In this document: positions 7,985 through 17,027 of the stretch, piece by piece
How the letters are laid out: the number at the start of each line of letters is the position of its first letter
How positions within the stretch are numbered: the stretch's first letter is position 1
Source of the DNA: Marinospirillum insulare DSM 21763
GTDB taxonomy: Bacteria; Pseudomonadota; Gammaproteobacteria; Pseudomonadales; Halomonadaceae
DNA: 64,000 nt
Assembly (NCBI RefSeq): GCF_000686905.1
Contig: NZ_JMLW01000008.1
Span: forward strand, 1-64,000
Reading direction: 5' to 3'
Position numbers and translations under genes: made by a program
The notes under the pieces: generated by a model
Database searches by the model: none
Seen by the model: only the letters and a program-made list of their open reading frames with translations
Told to the model about the DNA's origin: nothing

Positions 7985-9376
7985 ATGTCTGAATTTACTG
8001 ATTATAAAGTAGCTGATATCAACCTAGCGGACTGGGGTCGTAAAGAATTGCGTATCGCTGAAAGCGAAATGCCTGCACTTATGACCATTCGTGCTAAATA
8101 CCGTGACCAACAACCCCTTAAAGGTGCGCGTATTGCTGGTTGTATTCACATGACCATTCAAACTGGCGTGCTTATCGAAACCCTAATCGACTTAGGCGCT
8201 GAAGTTCGCTGGTCTTCTTGTAATATTTTCTCTACCCAAGATCACGCGGCAGCAGCCATTGCAGCAGCGGGCATTCCTGTATTTGCTTGGAAAGGTGAAA
8301 CCGAAGAAGAGTACCTTTGGTGCATTAAACAAACCATAGAAGGCAAAGATGGCTGGGAACCCAACATGGTGCTAGACGATGGTGGTGATTTAACCGCTAT
8401 TTTACATGATGATTACCCTAAGCTTATTGAAGCTATTCACGGTGTTTCTGAAGAAACCACCACAGGTGTGCATCGTTTAATTGAAATGATGCAAAAAGGC
8501 ACCTTGAAGATTCCTGCTATCAACGTAAACGATGCAGTTACCAAGTCTAAAAACGACAACAAATACGGCTGCCGCCACAGCTTAAACGATGCCATTAAAC
8601 GTGCTACTGACCACCTGTTGTCTGGCAAACAAGCTTTAGTGATTGGTTACGGTGACGTGGGTAAAGGTTCAGCGCTGTCTTTAAGACAAGAAGGCATGAT
8701 TGTTAAGATAACTGAAATTGATCCTATCTGTGCGATGCAGGCTTGTATGGATGGTTTTGAAGTCGTTTCCCCTTACTTAAATGGCGTTAACACTGGTAAG
8801 GATGAAGGTGTTGATAAACAGCTGCTTGGTAAAATCGACCTATTAGTTACCACCACGGGCAACGTGAATGTGTGTGATGCACCTATGATGAAAGCCCTTA
8901 AAAAGGGTGCTGTAGTGTGTAACATTGGTCACTTCGACAATGAAATAGATACAGCTTACACGCGCAAAAACTGGGCTTGGCAGGAAATTAAACCACAAGT
9001 TCATAAAATCTTCCGTGATGGTAAGCCGGGTCAGTTTGACGATGCTAGCGATGACTACCTAATTCTGCTTTCTGAAGGTCGTTTGGTTAACCTTGGTAAT
9101 GCGACTGGCCACCCTAGCCGTATTATGGACGGTTCTTTTGCTAACCAAGTACTGGCGCAAATTCATTTATTTGAAGAAGACTTTGCTAACCTAGCGGCAG
9201 ACCAGAAGGCGAACAAAATTACGGTTGAAGTCTTGCCTAAGCAGCTCGATGAAGAAGTGGCTCAGTATATGGTACAAGGCTTTGGTGGTGTCATTACCAA
9301 GCTAACTAGCGACCAGGCTGACTACCTAGGTGTGCCACAAGCTGGCCCATTTAAGCCAGAGACTTATCGTTATTAA
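7985..9376 (+). CDS. ahcY: Adenosylhomocysteinase
   Basis: Reversibly cleaves S-adenosylhomocysteine into adenosine and homocysteine, using bound NAD, and so relieves product inhibition of SAM-dependent methyltransferases. The protein has 463 residues. [14 protein letters not shown], the [16 protein letters not shown] segment, the catalytic lysine in VNDAVTKSK (about K187), the NAD loop GYGDVGKG (221-228) and the C-terminal KPETYRY are typical. ACGGAG provides the RBS. An SAH riboswitch precedes it and a structured terminator RNA follows, giving a closed, self-regulated unit. metF lies 5.6 kb downstream. Confidence 0.98.
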   Translation: MSEFTDYKVADINLADWGRKELRIAESEMPALMTIRAKYRDQQPLKGARIAGCIHMTIQTGVLIETLIDLGAEVRWSSCNIFSTQDHAAAAIAAAGIPVFAWKGETEEEYLWCIKQTIEGKDGWEPNMVLDDGGDLTAILHDDYPKLIEAIHGVSEETTTGVHRLIEMMQKGTLKIPAINVNDAVTKSKNDNKYGCRHSLNDAIKRATDHLLSGKQALVIGYGDVGKGSALSLRQEGMIVKITEIDPICAMQACMDGFEVVSPYLNGVNTGKDEGVDKQLLGKIDLLVTTTGNVNVCDAPMMKALKKGAVVCNIGHFDNEIDTAYTRKNWAWQEIKPQVHKIFRDGKPGQFDDASDDYLILLSEGRLVNLGNATGHPSRIMDGSFANQVLAQIHLFEEDFANLAADQKANKITVEVLPKQLDEEVAQYMVQGFGGVITKLTSDQADYLGVPQAGPFKPETYRY

Positions 9377-9410
9377 GTTCTAGCGTTATTAAGCCCTAGA
9401 CTTTTAACTA

Positions 9411-9520
9411 GTAGCAAAAGCCCAGTTATTAGTGAGTCAAGCATCTGCTGCAGGGAGCAGCAGCTGAGCTTACAAGGAAGTATTTACAGCGTCTTGACGA
9501 ACAATAACTGGGCTTTTTTT
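9411..9520 (+). ncRNA. Candidate structured RNA with terminator; GGA-presenting hairpins
   Basis: The space after ahcY can fold almost completely. An outer stem of 15 bp joins 9416-9430 to 9503-9517 and runs into seven T (9514-9520), a good terminator. Inside, GTCAAG (9436-9441) pairs with CTTGAC (9493-9498), and CTGCTGC/GCAGCAG (9445-9451, 9457-9463) forms a perfect hairpin with loop AGGGA. A second small hairpin, TAC/GTA (9471-9473, 9480-9482), has loop AAGGAA. Plain terminators do not need this architecture. Loop GGA motifs are what CsrA/RsmA proteins bind. It may be a 3'UTR-derived or independent sRNA, or only an elaborate terminator for ahcY and the convergent rluA; no clear promoter was seen. 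Confidence 0.45.
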
Positions 9521-9525
9521 GCCAA

Positions 9526-10206
9526 CTAAAAAGGACAGGGCGCAGTAAATACCATGCGTTCTTCTGTTATGGGATGCCTTATTTCTAGCTCTTGGGCATG
9601 TAGCAATAATCGACTGCTGGCAGCTAAGGCTTCACCTTGTGAATAAAATCTATCACCTAGGATGGGATGACCTAAAGCTTGTAAATGCACTCTTAGTTGA
9701 TGCGAACGCCCTGTTATCGGATGAAGCTCTAATCGGCTAGTTTTACCATCGGTTTCTAAAACACGGTAATGAGTTAATGAGGGTTTGCCTCGTTCAAAAC
9801 ATACCTTTTGTTTGGGTCTATTCGGCCAGTCACAAATTAACGGTAGATCAACCTCTCCTTCTGTTTCTGCCGGACAACCCCAAACTTGTGCGATATATAC
9901 TTTTTTGGTTTCACGGTTTTGAAACTGCATTCTTATGGCGCGTTCAGCATCTTTACGCAGGGCTACCACCAGAACACCCGAGGTTGCCATATCTAGCCGA
10001 TGAGCAAGCTCTGCATAGGGTGATATTCTCTTAGCCCTAGACTCAACACTGTCATACAAACCTTCACCACGACCGGGTGTGGATAACAAACCTTCCGGCT
10101 TATTAACCACTAGCAGGTAATCATCTTGGTAAAGAATAGTTAGCCAAGGCTCTGTTGGTGGGCAGTAGTCTAATGCTGGTGGTGCTTGGTTCTCGGTTAA
10201 TTGCAT
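9526..10206 (-). CDS. rluA: Pseudouridine synthase RluA
   Basis: Converts U746 of 23S rRNA and U32 of some tRNAs to pseudouridine. The protein has 226 residues and aligns throughout with E. coli RluA: PWLTILYQDDYLLVVNKPEGLLS, the catalytic HRLDMATSGV (Asp about residue 71), LPLICDWPNRPKQKVCFE and ITGRSHQLRVH. There is no S4 domain, as expected for RluA. Its start overlaps the stop of the upstream DUF2288 gene by one base (TAATG), so the two are translated together. Confidence 0.94.
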   Translation of the reverse strand: MQLTENQAPPALDYCPPTEPWLTILYQDDYLLVVNKPEGLLSTPGRGEGLYDSVESRAKRISPYAELAHRLDMATSGVLVVALRKDAERAIRMQFQNRETKKVYIAQVWGCPAETEGEVDLPLICDWPNRPKQKVCFERGKPSLTHYRVLETDGKTSRLELHPITGRSHQLRVHLQALGHPILGDRFYSQGEALAASSRLLLHAQELEIRHPITEERMVFTAPCPF

Positions 10207-10550
10207 TACTGTAAGCGCGCATCGGCAGGCTTTTTAGGACGATATTGCACTAACACCCAAGGCGCAACGACCAAAGCCCAAAGCTCGGTATTTTCCTGGT
10301 GCCAAGCATGAGCATCTTCGTCAGCGACTGTGCCTACTTCTCCTGAGTCTAACCACTGTTGAAACTGAGCACGGTTGTCTTCAGTTAGCTGATAACCTAC
10401 TTCGGTTAAATCTAAGTCTGCACTGACCTGCACAACACTACCCCGAGCGTGATGTACTTCTAATTCACGCCAACTAATTAAAGCTGTCTCTAAGGTTAGC
10501 TTGCTGCGTAGTAAATCTGGCTTACGCGCATCTGGATGTTCGTTTTGCAT
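10206..10550 (-). CDS. DUF2288-family protein
   Basis: A 114-residue small soluble protein of the DUF2288 family, function unknown. The sequence LTLETALISWRELEVHHARG, then SADLDLTEVGYQLTEDN and LWALVVAPWVLVQYRPKK follow the family pattern. The ATG at 10550 (MQNEHPDARK) was chosen because AAGG lies 10 bases upstream and the family is about 100 residues long; a frame extends to 10613. It is coupled to rluA. Pairing with an RNA-modifying enzyme gives no firm functional clue. Confidence 0.75.
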   Translation of the reverse strand: MQNEHPDARKPDLLRSKLTLETALISWRELEVHHARGSVVQVSADLDLTEVGYQLTEDNRAQFQQWLDSGEVGTVADEDAHAWHQENTELWALVVAPWVLVQYRPKKPADARLQ

Positions 10551-10698
10551 ATTATTTTCTACCTTGATGTTTTTGCGTGTAATATTAAAGAAGCTGTTCA
10601 GTAGAGATGGCATTCTAGTAGATTACTTAACGGGACGCTAAATCTGCAGCTTAAAATAATAAAATCTACTTTTATAAACTTGTTGGAGCTTCATTATA

Positions 10699-11817
10699 AT
10701 GAAAGATAAGTCAATCGACCAAAGCAAGCGTGGTTTCATTAAATCTGCTGCTATTGGTGCCAGTGCTGTTGCAGCAGCAGGTGTTGCTGCACCTTCAATA
10801 GCACAGAAAAAATATAACTGGCGCATGGTAACTACCTGGCCTCGCAACTTCCCCGGTTTAGGTGTTGGCGCGCAGCGTTTAGCTGATCGCATTAATAGCA
10901 TGTCGAATGGTCGTTTAAACATTCGTGTTTATTCTGCTAACGAGCTAGTACCTGCACTCCAGTCTTTTGATGCGGTTATCGAAGGCTCTGCTGAAATGTG
11001 CCACAGTGCTGCCTACTATTGGCAGAACAAAAGTGAAGCTAACTCTTTCTTCACAGGTGTCCCCTACGGTATGACCTCTCGCGAGTTAACGGCATGGATA
11101 CGTTACATGGGCGGCCAAGAAATTTGGGATAAGGTTTATGACCAGTTTGGTGTGAAAGGTTTTATGTCGGGTGATACTGGTACCCAAGCGGGTGGCTGGT
11201 TCCGCAAAAAAATTAATAGCATTGAAGACGTGCAAGGCTTGAAGTTCCGCACCCCAGGTTTGTCGGGCAAAGTTTGGCAAGAAATAGGTGCAAGTGTTGT
11301 TAATTTACCAGCTGGTGAAATTTTCCAAGCACTGCAAACGGGTGCGCTTGATGCCGCCGAGTTTGTTGGCCCCTATAATGACTTAGCTTTAGGCTTCCAT
11401 CAGGTATGTAAAGAATACTATATGCCTAGCTTTACTGAACCAGGCCTTGCTACTGAACTGGTAGTGAATAAGTCTGAGTTTGCCAAACTACCCAAAGACT
11501 TACAGCAAATTGTTGAAGTGGCTTGTCAGGCTGAGTACGACCAGGTTGCTTCTGACTTTTATGCTAATGACCCCATCGCGCTTAAGCAGCTAGTTGACAA
11601 GCATGGTGTTAATATCCGTGCTTTCCCTGACGATATTCTAGAAGCAGGGGCTAAGGCAGCCATGGGTATTATGACTTCGTTACGCGAGCACAAAGATGCA
11701 TTAACTCGTGAAACAGCTGAAAGCTTTATTAAGAGCTTAACTATCTTACGCACACGTACTGAACAGGTCGACCAACGCTTTGGTATGGCACGTGAGAAAC
11801 ACTTTATTTACAAGTAA
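10699..11817 (+). CDS. TRAP transporter substrate-binding protein (DctP family, TakP-like)
   Basis: A 372-residue periplasmic binding protein for a TRAP-type secondary transporter. Residues 1-36 are a signal peptide with a Tat-like motif SKRGFIK, in which the first Arg of the twin pair is Lys, then a hydrophobic Ala/Val stretch ending in SIAQ. The mature part has WPRNFPGLGVGAQRLA, AAYYWQNKSEANSFFTGVPYGM and the ligand-arginine helix region KFRTPGLSGKV, resembling alpha-keto acid binding proteins (TakP). The substrate is inferred to be an organic acid. GGAG precedes the start. The membrane subunits lie next door but on the opposite strand, facing this gene. Confidence 0.85.
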   Translation: MKDKSIDQSKRGFIKSAAIGASAVAAAGVAAPSIAQKKYNWRMVTTWPRNFPGLGVGAQRLADRINSMSNGRLNIRVYSANELVPALQSFDAVIEGSAEMCHSAAYYWQNKSEANSFFTGVPYGMTSRELTAWIRYMGGQEIWDKVYDQFGVKGFMSGDTGTQAGGWFRKKINSIEDVQGLKFRTPGLSGKVWQEIGASVVNLPAGEIFQALQTGALDAAEFVGPYNDLALGFHQVCKEYYMPSFTEPGLATELVVNKSEFAKLPKDLQQIVEVACQAEYDQVASDFYANDPIALKQLVDKHGVNIRAFPDDILEAGAKAAMGIMTSLREHKDALTRETAESFIKSLTILRTRTEQVDQRFGMAREKHFIYK

Positions 11818-11841
11818 TTTAGAGCCTTCTAGCCTCTAAAC

Positions 11842-11875
11842 AAAAAAGCTCGCTTGAAACTAGCGAGCTTTTTTT
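11842..11875. terminator. Bidirectional rho-independent terminator between dctP and dctM
   Basis: Arms AAGCTCGCT (11846-11854) and AGCGAGCTT (11862-11870) form a 9-bp stem with a 7-base loop. T7 follows on the plus strand (ending 11875) and A6 precedes it, so it can act for both convergent genes. Confidence 0.9.
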
Positions 11876-11894
11876 ATGCAGTTTTATTAAGTAA

Positions 11895-13289
11895 CTAATT
11901 ACCGTAAAGCTTATTCGGTAACCAGGTTACTATTTCTGGGAAGATAATTAGAGTCGCTAAAGCCACTAGCTGAATACCTACAAAAGGTAATACACCCTCA
12001 TAAATCATTCGAGTTGAAACAGAAGAAGGTGCTACACCTCTAAGATAGAAAAGTGCAAAGCCAAAGGGCGGCGTTAGGAAGCTAGTTTGCAGGTTAATAG
12101 CCACCATAACCCCTAACCAAACAGGGTCAACATCCATCATCAACAGAATGGGTGCAGTAATAGGCAGCACTATAAAAATAATTTCGAAGGTGTCGAGTAT
12201 AAAACCTAGCAGGAACATAAGCAGCATTACAAACAAGATTGCGCCAAGGGTACCACCGGGTAAATTACTAAGAAAGCTTGCTACTAGCTCATCGCCACCC
12301 AGCATACGAAAAACCAAAGAAAAAACGGAAGCACCTAAAAGAATCACAAACACCATGGTGGTAGTGTTTGCAGTCGCGGCCATGCAACCACGCAAATTAG
12401 TTAAAGTAAGCTTACGTTTTACTGCGGCTAGTACCATAGCACCGACAGCACCGACAGCAGCAGACTCTGTAGGGGTTGCAATACCACCTAAAATAGAACC
12501 TAAAACAGCCATAATTAGCACTAAAGGTGGCAAAAGGCTGGTCAACACATCCTTCCTTAGGCTTGCCCTTTCTTCTGGAGTTACCTCTAAGGCTGGACAG
12601 CTTTTTGGGTCTCTAATGGCTTTGTAAATCATCCATAACATATAAAAGCTAACTAGCATCAAGCCTGGCATAAAGGCACCGGCAAACAAGTCGCCCACTG
12701 AAACAGCTGAAGGCGCAAAATTACCTTTTTCCATTTGTACTTGAGCATTAATACCCGACAGCATATCGCCCATAAAAATAAGTACGGTAGAAGGCGGTAT
12801 AATTTGCCCTAAGGTTCCTGAGGCACAGATAACACCCGTTGCTAAGCGCGGATCATAGCCTGCACGGAGCATGGCAGGCAGAGATAGTAGCCCCATAGTT
12901 ACAACGGTTGCGCCAATAATACCAGTTGATGCAGCTAACAAGGCACCTACCAAAATAACCGATAAACCTAACCCACCGCGCAGGGTACCAAACATGCGCC
13001 CCATGGTAATAAGCAGTTTTTCTGCAATACCAGACCTTTCCAACATCATGCCCATAAAAATAAATAAGGGCACAGCTACCAGCACCTCATTAAGCATTAC
13101 ACCTATATAACGCGATGCAAGACTGCTGAAGTTTGAAGGATCAAAAGCACCTAATAGCCAACCTAAACCAGCAAAGAATAGCGATACCCCTGCTAGAGAA
13201 AAGGCGACTGGGTAACCCAGCATTAACACACAGATAATGCCAAAAAACATGACGACAGAAAGCACTTCACCAATCAATATCGGGTCCAT
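11895..13289 (-). CDS. TRAP transporter large permease subunit (DctM family)
   Basis: A 464-residue inner membrane protein with about 12-13 hydrophobic segments, the ion-coupled channel subunit of a TRAP transporter. Family features are VPLFIFMGMMLERSGIAEKLL, VLIFMGDMLSG, the GGIATPTESAAVGAVGA motif and LQTSFLTPPFGFALFYLRGVAP near the C-terminus. An insertion with TPEERASLRKD lies in a cytoplasmic loop of the middle region, as in the TakM-like subgroup. It begins two bases after dctQ. Confidence 0.9.
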   Translation of the reverse strand: MDPILIGEVLSVVMFFGIICVLMLGYPVAFSLAGVSLFFAGLGWLLGAFDPSNFSSLASRYIGVMLNEVLVAVPLFIFMGMMLERSGIAEKLLITMGRMFGTLRGGLGLSVILVGALLAASTGIIGATVVTMGLLSLPAMLRAGYDPRLATGVICASGTLGQIIPPSTVLIFMGDMLSGINAQVQMEKGNFAPSAVSVGDLFAGAFMPGLMLVSFYMLWMIYKAIRDPKSCPALEVTPEERASLRKDVLTSLLPPLVLIMAVLGSILGGIATPTESAAVGAVGAMVLAAVKRKLTLTNLRGCMAATANTTTMVFVILLGASVFSLVFRMLGGDELVASFLSNLPGGTLGAILFVMLLMFLLGFILDTFEIIFIVLPITAPILLMMDVDPVWLGVMVAINLQTSFLTPPFGFALFYLRGVAPSSVSTRMIYEGVLPFVGIQLVALATLIIFPEIVTWLPNKLYGN

Positions 13290-13291
13290 AA

Positions 13292-13840
13292 TTAGTGATT
13301 CTCCCGATAACGATACTCTTTGGGCAATAAGTCTTGTTTATTCACTAGCACCAAAACACCCCTTAAAAACATTGCCAAACCCTGTAGAGCTACCACAAAA
13401 GCAAAAACAAGAATAAAGCTTTTGATAATATAAAGCCCCGGCATACCCCCATAGTTAGACGAGCCTTCTAACCACTTCCAAGAGCGCATAACGTAAGGTG
13501 TGCTCCAATAAACAAGAATGCTGACAAAAGGAGTAATAAAAAATAGGCTGCCGAACATATCTACCCAAGCTTTATGACGCAAACTAGCTGGGCGGTAAAA
13601 AATATCGACCCTAACATGAGAGTTATTAAATAAAGCATAGCCTGCTAAACCCATAAACATCATGGCATTTAGCCAAACGTAAAGGTCTTGCATCCATACT
13701 TCACTTATGGAAAAGGCATAGCGCAGCACAACTACCGCAAAGCAGACTAACACTATGCCTAAAGAGAACCAGGAAAAAAGCTGCCCTAGAAGAATATTAA
13801 ATCGACTGATTAATCGAATGATCAGTGCTATCGCCTGCAC
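13292..13840 (-). CDS. TRAP transporter small permease subunit (DctQ family)
   Basis: A 182-residue membrane protein with four hydrophobic segments, the small subunit that pairs with DctM. EVWMQDLYVWLNAMMFMGLAGYALFNNSHVRVDIFY matches the DctQ core (residues 45-85). It is first in the dctQM pair; the upstream 120 bases are shared with the divergent DMT exporter gene. The binding-protein gene is on the other side of dctM in opposite orientation, so P must be expressed from its own promoter. Confidence 0.88.
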   Translation of the reverse strand: MQAIALIIRLISRFNILLGQLFSWFSLGIVLVCFAVVVLRYAFSISEVWMQDLYVWLNAMMFMGLAGYALFNNSHVRVDIFYRPASLRHKAWVDMFGSLFFITPFVSILVYWSTPYVMRSWKWLEGSSNYGGMPGLYIIKSFILVFAFVVALQGLAMFLRGVLVLVNKQDLLPKEYRYRENH

Positions 13841-13963
13841 TTTGCAGTCCTCGTTTATAAAGTTAAATTAGATCAGCAAGAATACATGATATTCTAAGCC
13901 AAAACACAAAAACACCTTGTTCAACTTGTGTTCAATTTTCTGCTTTAATCGAATGAGTTACCT

Positions 13964-14896
13964 ATGCTTAACCCTGCAAGCCTTAAAAAAACCGAGTGGT
14001 TAGCTTACCTTTTATTAGTTTTAACTACTTTATTTTGGGGCGGCAATTTTGTTGTTGCTCGTGCTGTTCATGCTGAAATTCCTCCTCTAGCTTTATCTTG
14101 GTGGCGCTGGCTGCTGGCCCTAGTCATTATTTTACCCTTTGCTTGGCAGCAGTTATGGCAAGCTAAGCAAGTCATAGCAAAAAACTGGTTTAAGTTAGCT
14201 CTTATGGCGCTGTTTGGAATAACAGGGTTCAACACCTTGGTTTATATGGGTTTACAAACCCTGCCTGCTAGTAACGGTATTTTACTCTTGTCTGCCTGCC
14301 CACTATTTATTTTAGCTCTTTCTTGGTGGTTTTTTGGTGATCCAATCAACTATAAACAAATTCTTGGGCTGCTGGTTTCCTTAGTAGGTATTAGTATTTT
14401 AGTTAGCAAAGGCGAGCTAACCCAAATTTTTAATCAGATTGCTGGTGGCAAGGGTAACCTATGGGTGCTTGCTGCAGTTGTTAGCTGGGCAATTTATTCC
14501 GTTATGCTGCGTACACGTCCTGCGGGCATAAGTGGCTTAGCCTTTTTTACTTTAACCGTTATTCTTGGCTGGCTACTGCTAACACCTTTTTACCTTTATG
14601 AGCTTTTTGTTCAAGAGCGTAGTTTTTCTATTAACCTAACCAGCTTGTTAAGTATTGGCTATGTTGGCGTTTTTGCTTCTATCGGTGCTTTTCTTTTCTG
14701 GAATCGGGGTGTAGAAATACTGACCGCTAGCCGTGCTGGGTATTTTATTCATTTAATTCCCGTTTGGGGTTTAATTTTAGCCAGTGTTTTTTTAGCAGAA
14801 AAGTTAGAAGGCTTTCACTGGGCTGGCATGTTGTTCATTTTTAGTGGCATTATTTTAGCAAGCTTCCTAAAAAACAATCAGCCAAGGGCAAGGTGA
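13964..14896 (+). CDS. EamA/DMT-family exporter
   Basis: A 310-residue inner membrane protein with ten hydrophobic segments arranged as two EamA repeats (residues about 15-145 and 165-300). LTTLFWGGNFVVARAVHAEIPPLALSWWRW is the N-terminal repeat hallmark, and VFLAEKLEGFHWAGMLFIFSGI the end of the second. Members export amino acids or other metabolites; the substrate is unknown here. It stands between dctQM (divergent) and metF. Confidence 0.85.
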   Translation: MLNPASLKKTEWLAYLLLVLTTLFWGGNFVVARAVHAEIPPLALSWWRWLLALVIILPFAWQQLWQAKQVIAKNWFKLALMALFGITGFNTLVYMGLQTLPASNGILLLSACPLFILALSWWFFGDPINYKQILGLLVSLVGISILVSKGELTQIFNQIAGGKGNLWVLAAVVSWAIYSVMLRTRPAGISGLAFFTLTVILGWLLLTPFYLYELFVQERSFSINLTSLLSIGYVGVFASIGAFLFWNRGVEILTASRAGYFIHLIPVWGLILASVFLAEKLEGFHWAGMLFIFSGIILASFLKNNQPRAR

Positions 14897-14996
14897 AGCT
14901 GCCTCACTTTGTTCACTAACAAGTTTCAACCATTCATCACTGTATTCATCTAAACTGGCACTAAGATGAAAAACATTAACATTATTGAGATCTTTT

Positions 14997-15824
14997 ATGG
15001 CTTCTATACCCGTTAGCTTTGAATTTTTTCCACCTAAAACGCCTGCTGGTCAAGAAAAGCTCTTGCTAGCAAGAGACGAATTAGCGACAACTCAGCCTGA
15101 GTTTTTTTCCGTTACCTATGGTGCAGGGGGCTCTACTCAAGATGGCACCTTGCAAACCGTTTTGGCCTTGCGTGAAAACGGTGTAGATACTGCCCCCCAC
15201 TTATCTTGCATAGGTGCGAGCAGAGAAGAGTTGTGTAACCAGTTACAAGGCTATAAAGAAAAGGGGATTAAACGCTTAGTTGCCCTAAGAGGTGACTTAC
15301 CTTCAGGTATGGGTATGGGTGGTGAGCTGCGCTATGCCAATGAGTTAGTAGAGTTTATTCGTCAAGAGTTTGATCAAGACTTTATTATTGAAGTTGCTGC
15401 CTACCCAGAAGCTCACCCACAAGCGCCTAACCTAGATATAGATATTCAAAACTTTGTACGTAAGTGCCAAGCTGGTGCTGACAGCGCTATTACTCAGTAC
15501 TTTTTTAATGCTGATGCCTATTTTTATTTTGTGGATAGAGTTAGGGCTGCTGGTATCGAAATACCAATTATCCCAGGCATCATGCCGATTACCAACTACA
15601 CTAAGCTCGCACGCTTTTCTGATGCCTGTGGAGCAGAACTACCACGTTGGATTAGAAAACAGCTAGAGTCTTATGGTGATGACTCAGCCAGCATAATTCA
15701 GTTTGGTGAAGAAGTTATATCTAACTTATGCCAGCAGCTAATTGAGGGTGGCGCACCTAGCTTGCACTTCTATACGCTTAACCAAGCTAAAGCCTCTTTA
15801 GCGGTAATCAATAACTTAAAGTAA
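14997..15824 (+). CDS. metF: Methylenetetrahydrofolate reductase
   Basis: Reduces 5,10-methylene-THF to 5-methyl-THF, the methyl donor for methionine synthesis. The protein has 275 residues and an FAD-binding TIM barrel: VSFEFFPPKTPAG with the catalytic Glu, VTYGAGGSTQDGT, APHLSCIG, LVALRGDLP, AAYPEAHPQAP and ITQYFFNADAY, ending FYTLNQAKAS. The ATG at 14997 begins MASIPVSFEFF; a TTG at 14985 is an unlikely start. Its stop codon directly abuts that of the convergent CBS gene, leaving no room for a terminator between them. Confidence 0.97.
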   Translation: MASIPVSFEFFPPKTPAGQEKLLLARDELATTQPEFFSVTYGAGGSTQDGTLQTVLALRENGVDTAPHLSCIGASREELCNQLQGYKEKGIKRLVALRGDLPSGMGMGGELRYANELVEFIRQEFDQDFIIEVAAYPEAHPQAPNLDIDIQNFVRKCQAGADSAITQYFFNADAYFYFVDRVRAAGIEIPIIPGIMPITNYTKLARFSDACGAELPRWIRKQLESYGDDSASIIQFGEEVISNLCQQLIEGGAPSLHFYTLNQAKASLAVINNLK

Positions 15825-17012
15825 CTACTTTAAAGCTAGTGCTTCTATTGCTTGCCTTGGCTTAAAACTAAGCAACATTAAGCCCTCACCAATTCTTGTT
15901 AAGGGGCGACAAGTCAGCTGATAGGCCTGGTAATAGCCTTTGGCTGACTTAAACATAACCTCTGCTTTAGCAGCTTGGCCTGTTTCTATTTGACTAAAAA
16001 AATCTTGGGTATTAGCTAAGGATGGGTTTCCCTGCATTAGCTCGAGCAAAGTGGTACCTGGCTGGAGTTTTTCTTTTGCAAAAATCCTCTCGGTTGCTTG
16101 GTTATGTTGGTTTAACTGGCCATTAGCAGTGAGCAATAATACTGGATAATCTAGCTCCTCTAGTAGCTGTGTACAGACTAAACTTTTTTGCTCTAAGCTC
16201 TGGTTTTTTTCTAATAACTCCTGCTGCTGCTTTTTAATTAATGTAAACCACTGACTGTAGTAAAGACTAACTAGGTCTTGCTGACTAATTAAACCCACGA
16301 CCCGCTCATCTTCATTAACCACGACTAGCCGCTTGTAGCTTTTTTCACGCATAGCGTTCACTGCCTGCCTTACTGAAAAGTGTTCTGGCAGAGTATCCAC
16401 TGGGCTAGACATGACTTGATCTACTCGACAAGACAACTCTTGGCCTTTGGCAAGCAAACGCATCACATCGGACAAGGTTAAAATCCCAAGGGGTTTGCGG
16501 TCTTCACTCACTAAGGCTGTGTTAACACCTTGTTGCTGCATTAAGCTAAGCACAAGGCTCACAGGCATTTCTTTATTAACTTGCAACAACAGCATGCCAC
16601 GCAACAAATCACCTAAACGCTGGCTTTCAGCTAGGGTGTCTGGGTCTAGGTTTTGCACTAGGTCAGTGTAAGTTACTATGCCGCAAATTTGGTCGTTAGC
16701 ATCGACTAAGCAAACCTGCTCTGCTTGATGCAAGCTAATAAGCTTAATGGCTTCTTGTAAGTCTGAATCAGGTGGTAGGCATAAAACTCTAGGCAGCATA
16801 ACTTGAGTAAGAGGCACATTAAAGTTGATGCCCTGCAAATGAAAAGCCATTAAATCTTTAGACTGTAATAGTCGATAACTCTTGCCGCAACTCACTAATA
16901 AACTACGAATAGCATGGGTGTTCATTAGCTCTAAAGCTTCTGCCAAACTGGCCTGCTCATCAAGACTAATAACCTGACGTGTTGCAAGTGACTCCAAGGT
17001 TGGAAACTGCAT
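15825..17012 (-). CDS. Four-CBS, PAS-like domain protein without output domain
   Basis: A 395-residue cytoplasmic protein. Four CBS repeats occupy about residues 5-255 in two pairs (for example LEALELMNTHAIRSLLV, ADLVQ-type ends CGIVTYTDLVQNL, GILTLSDVMRLL and VGLISQQDLVSLY). A short coiled coil (IKKQQQELLEKNQSLEQKS, about 258-280) connects to a PAS-like domain (about 285-390) with LDYPVLLLTANGQLNQHNQATERIF. CBS pairs usually bind adenine nucleotides and PAS domains small ligands. Related proteins continue into GGDEF or kinase domains; this one ends after PAS. It precedes no obvious partner. Function unknown. Confidence 0.8.
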   Translation of the reverse strand: MQFPTLESLATRQVISLDEQASLAEALELMNTHAIRSLLVSCGKSYRLLQSKDLMAFHLQGINFNVPLTQVMLPRVLCLPPDSDLQEAIKLISLHQAEQVCLVDANDQICGIVTYTDLVQNLDPDTLAESQRLGDLLRGMLLLQVNKEMPVSLVLSLMQQQGVNTALVSEDRKPLGILTLSDVMRLLAKGQELSCRVDQVMSSPVDTLPEHFSVRQAVNAMREKSYKRLVVVNEDERVVGLISQQDLVSLYYSQWFTLIKKQQQELLEKNQSLEQKSLVCTQLLEELDYPVLLLTANGQLNQHNQATERIFAKEKLQPGTTLLELMQGNPSLANTQDFFSQIETGQAAKAEVMFKSAKGYYQAYQLTCRPLTRIGEGLMLLSFKPRQAIEALALK

Positions 17013-17027
17013 GATTAAATCCTTAAT

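Noticed and set aside
12148-12627. 159-codon plus-strand frame inside dctM
   Set aside because: Antisense shadow of a membrane protein gene with typical low-complexity Ile/Ser/Thr composition.
13917-13940. TGTTCAA direct repeat between dctQ and the DMT exporter gene as an operator
   Set aside because: Two 7-bp copies in AT-rich DNA are weak evidence; no symmetry or spacing typical of a known regulator.
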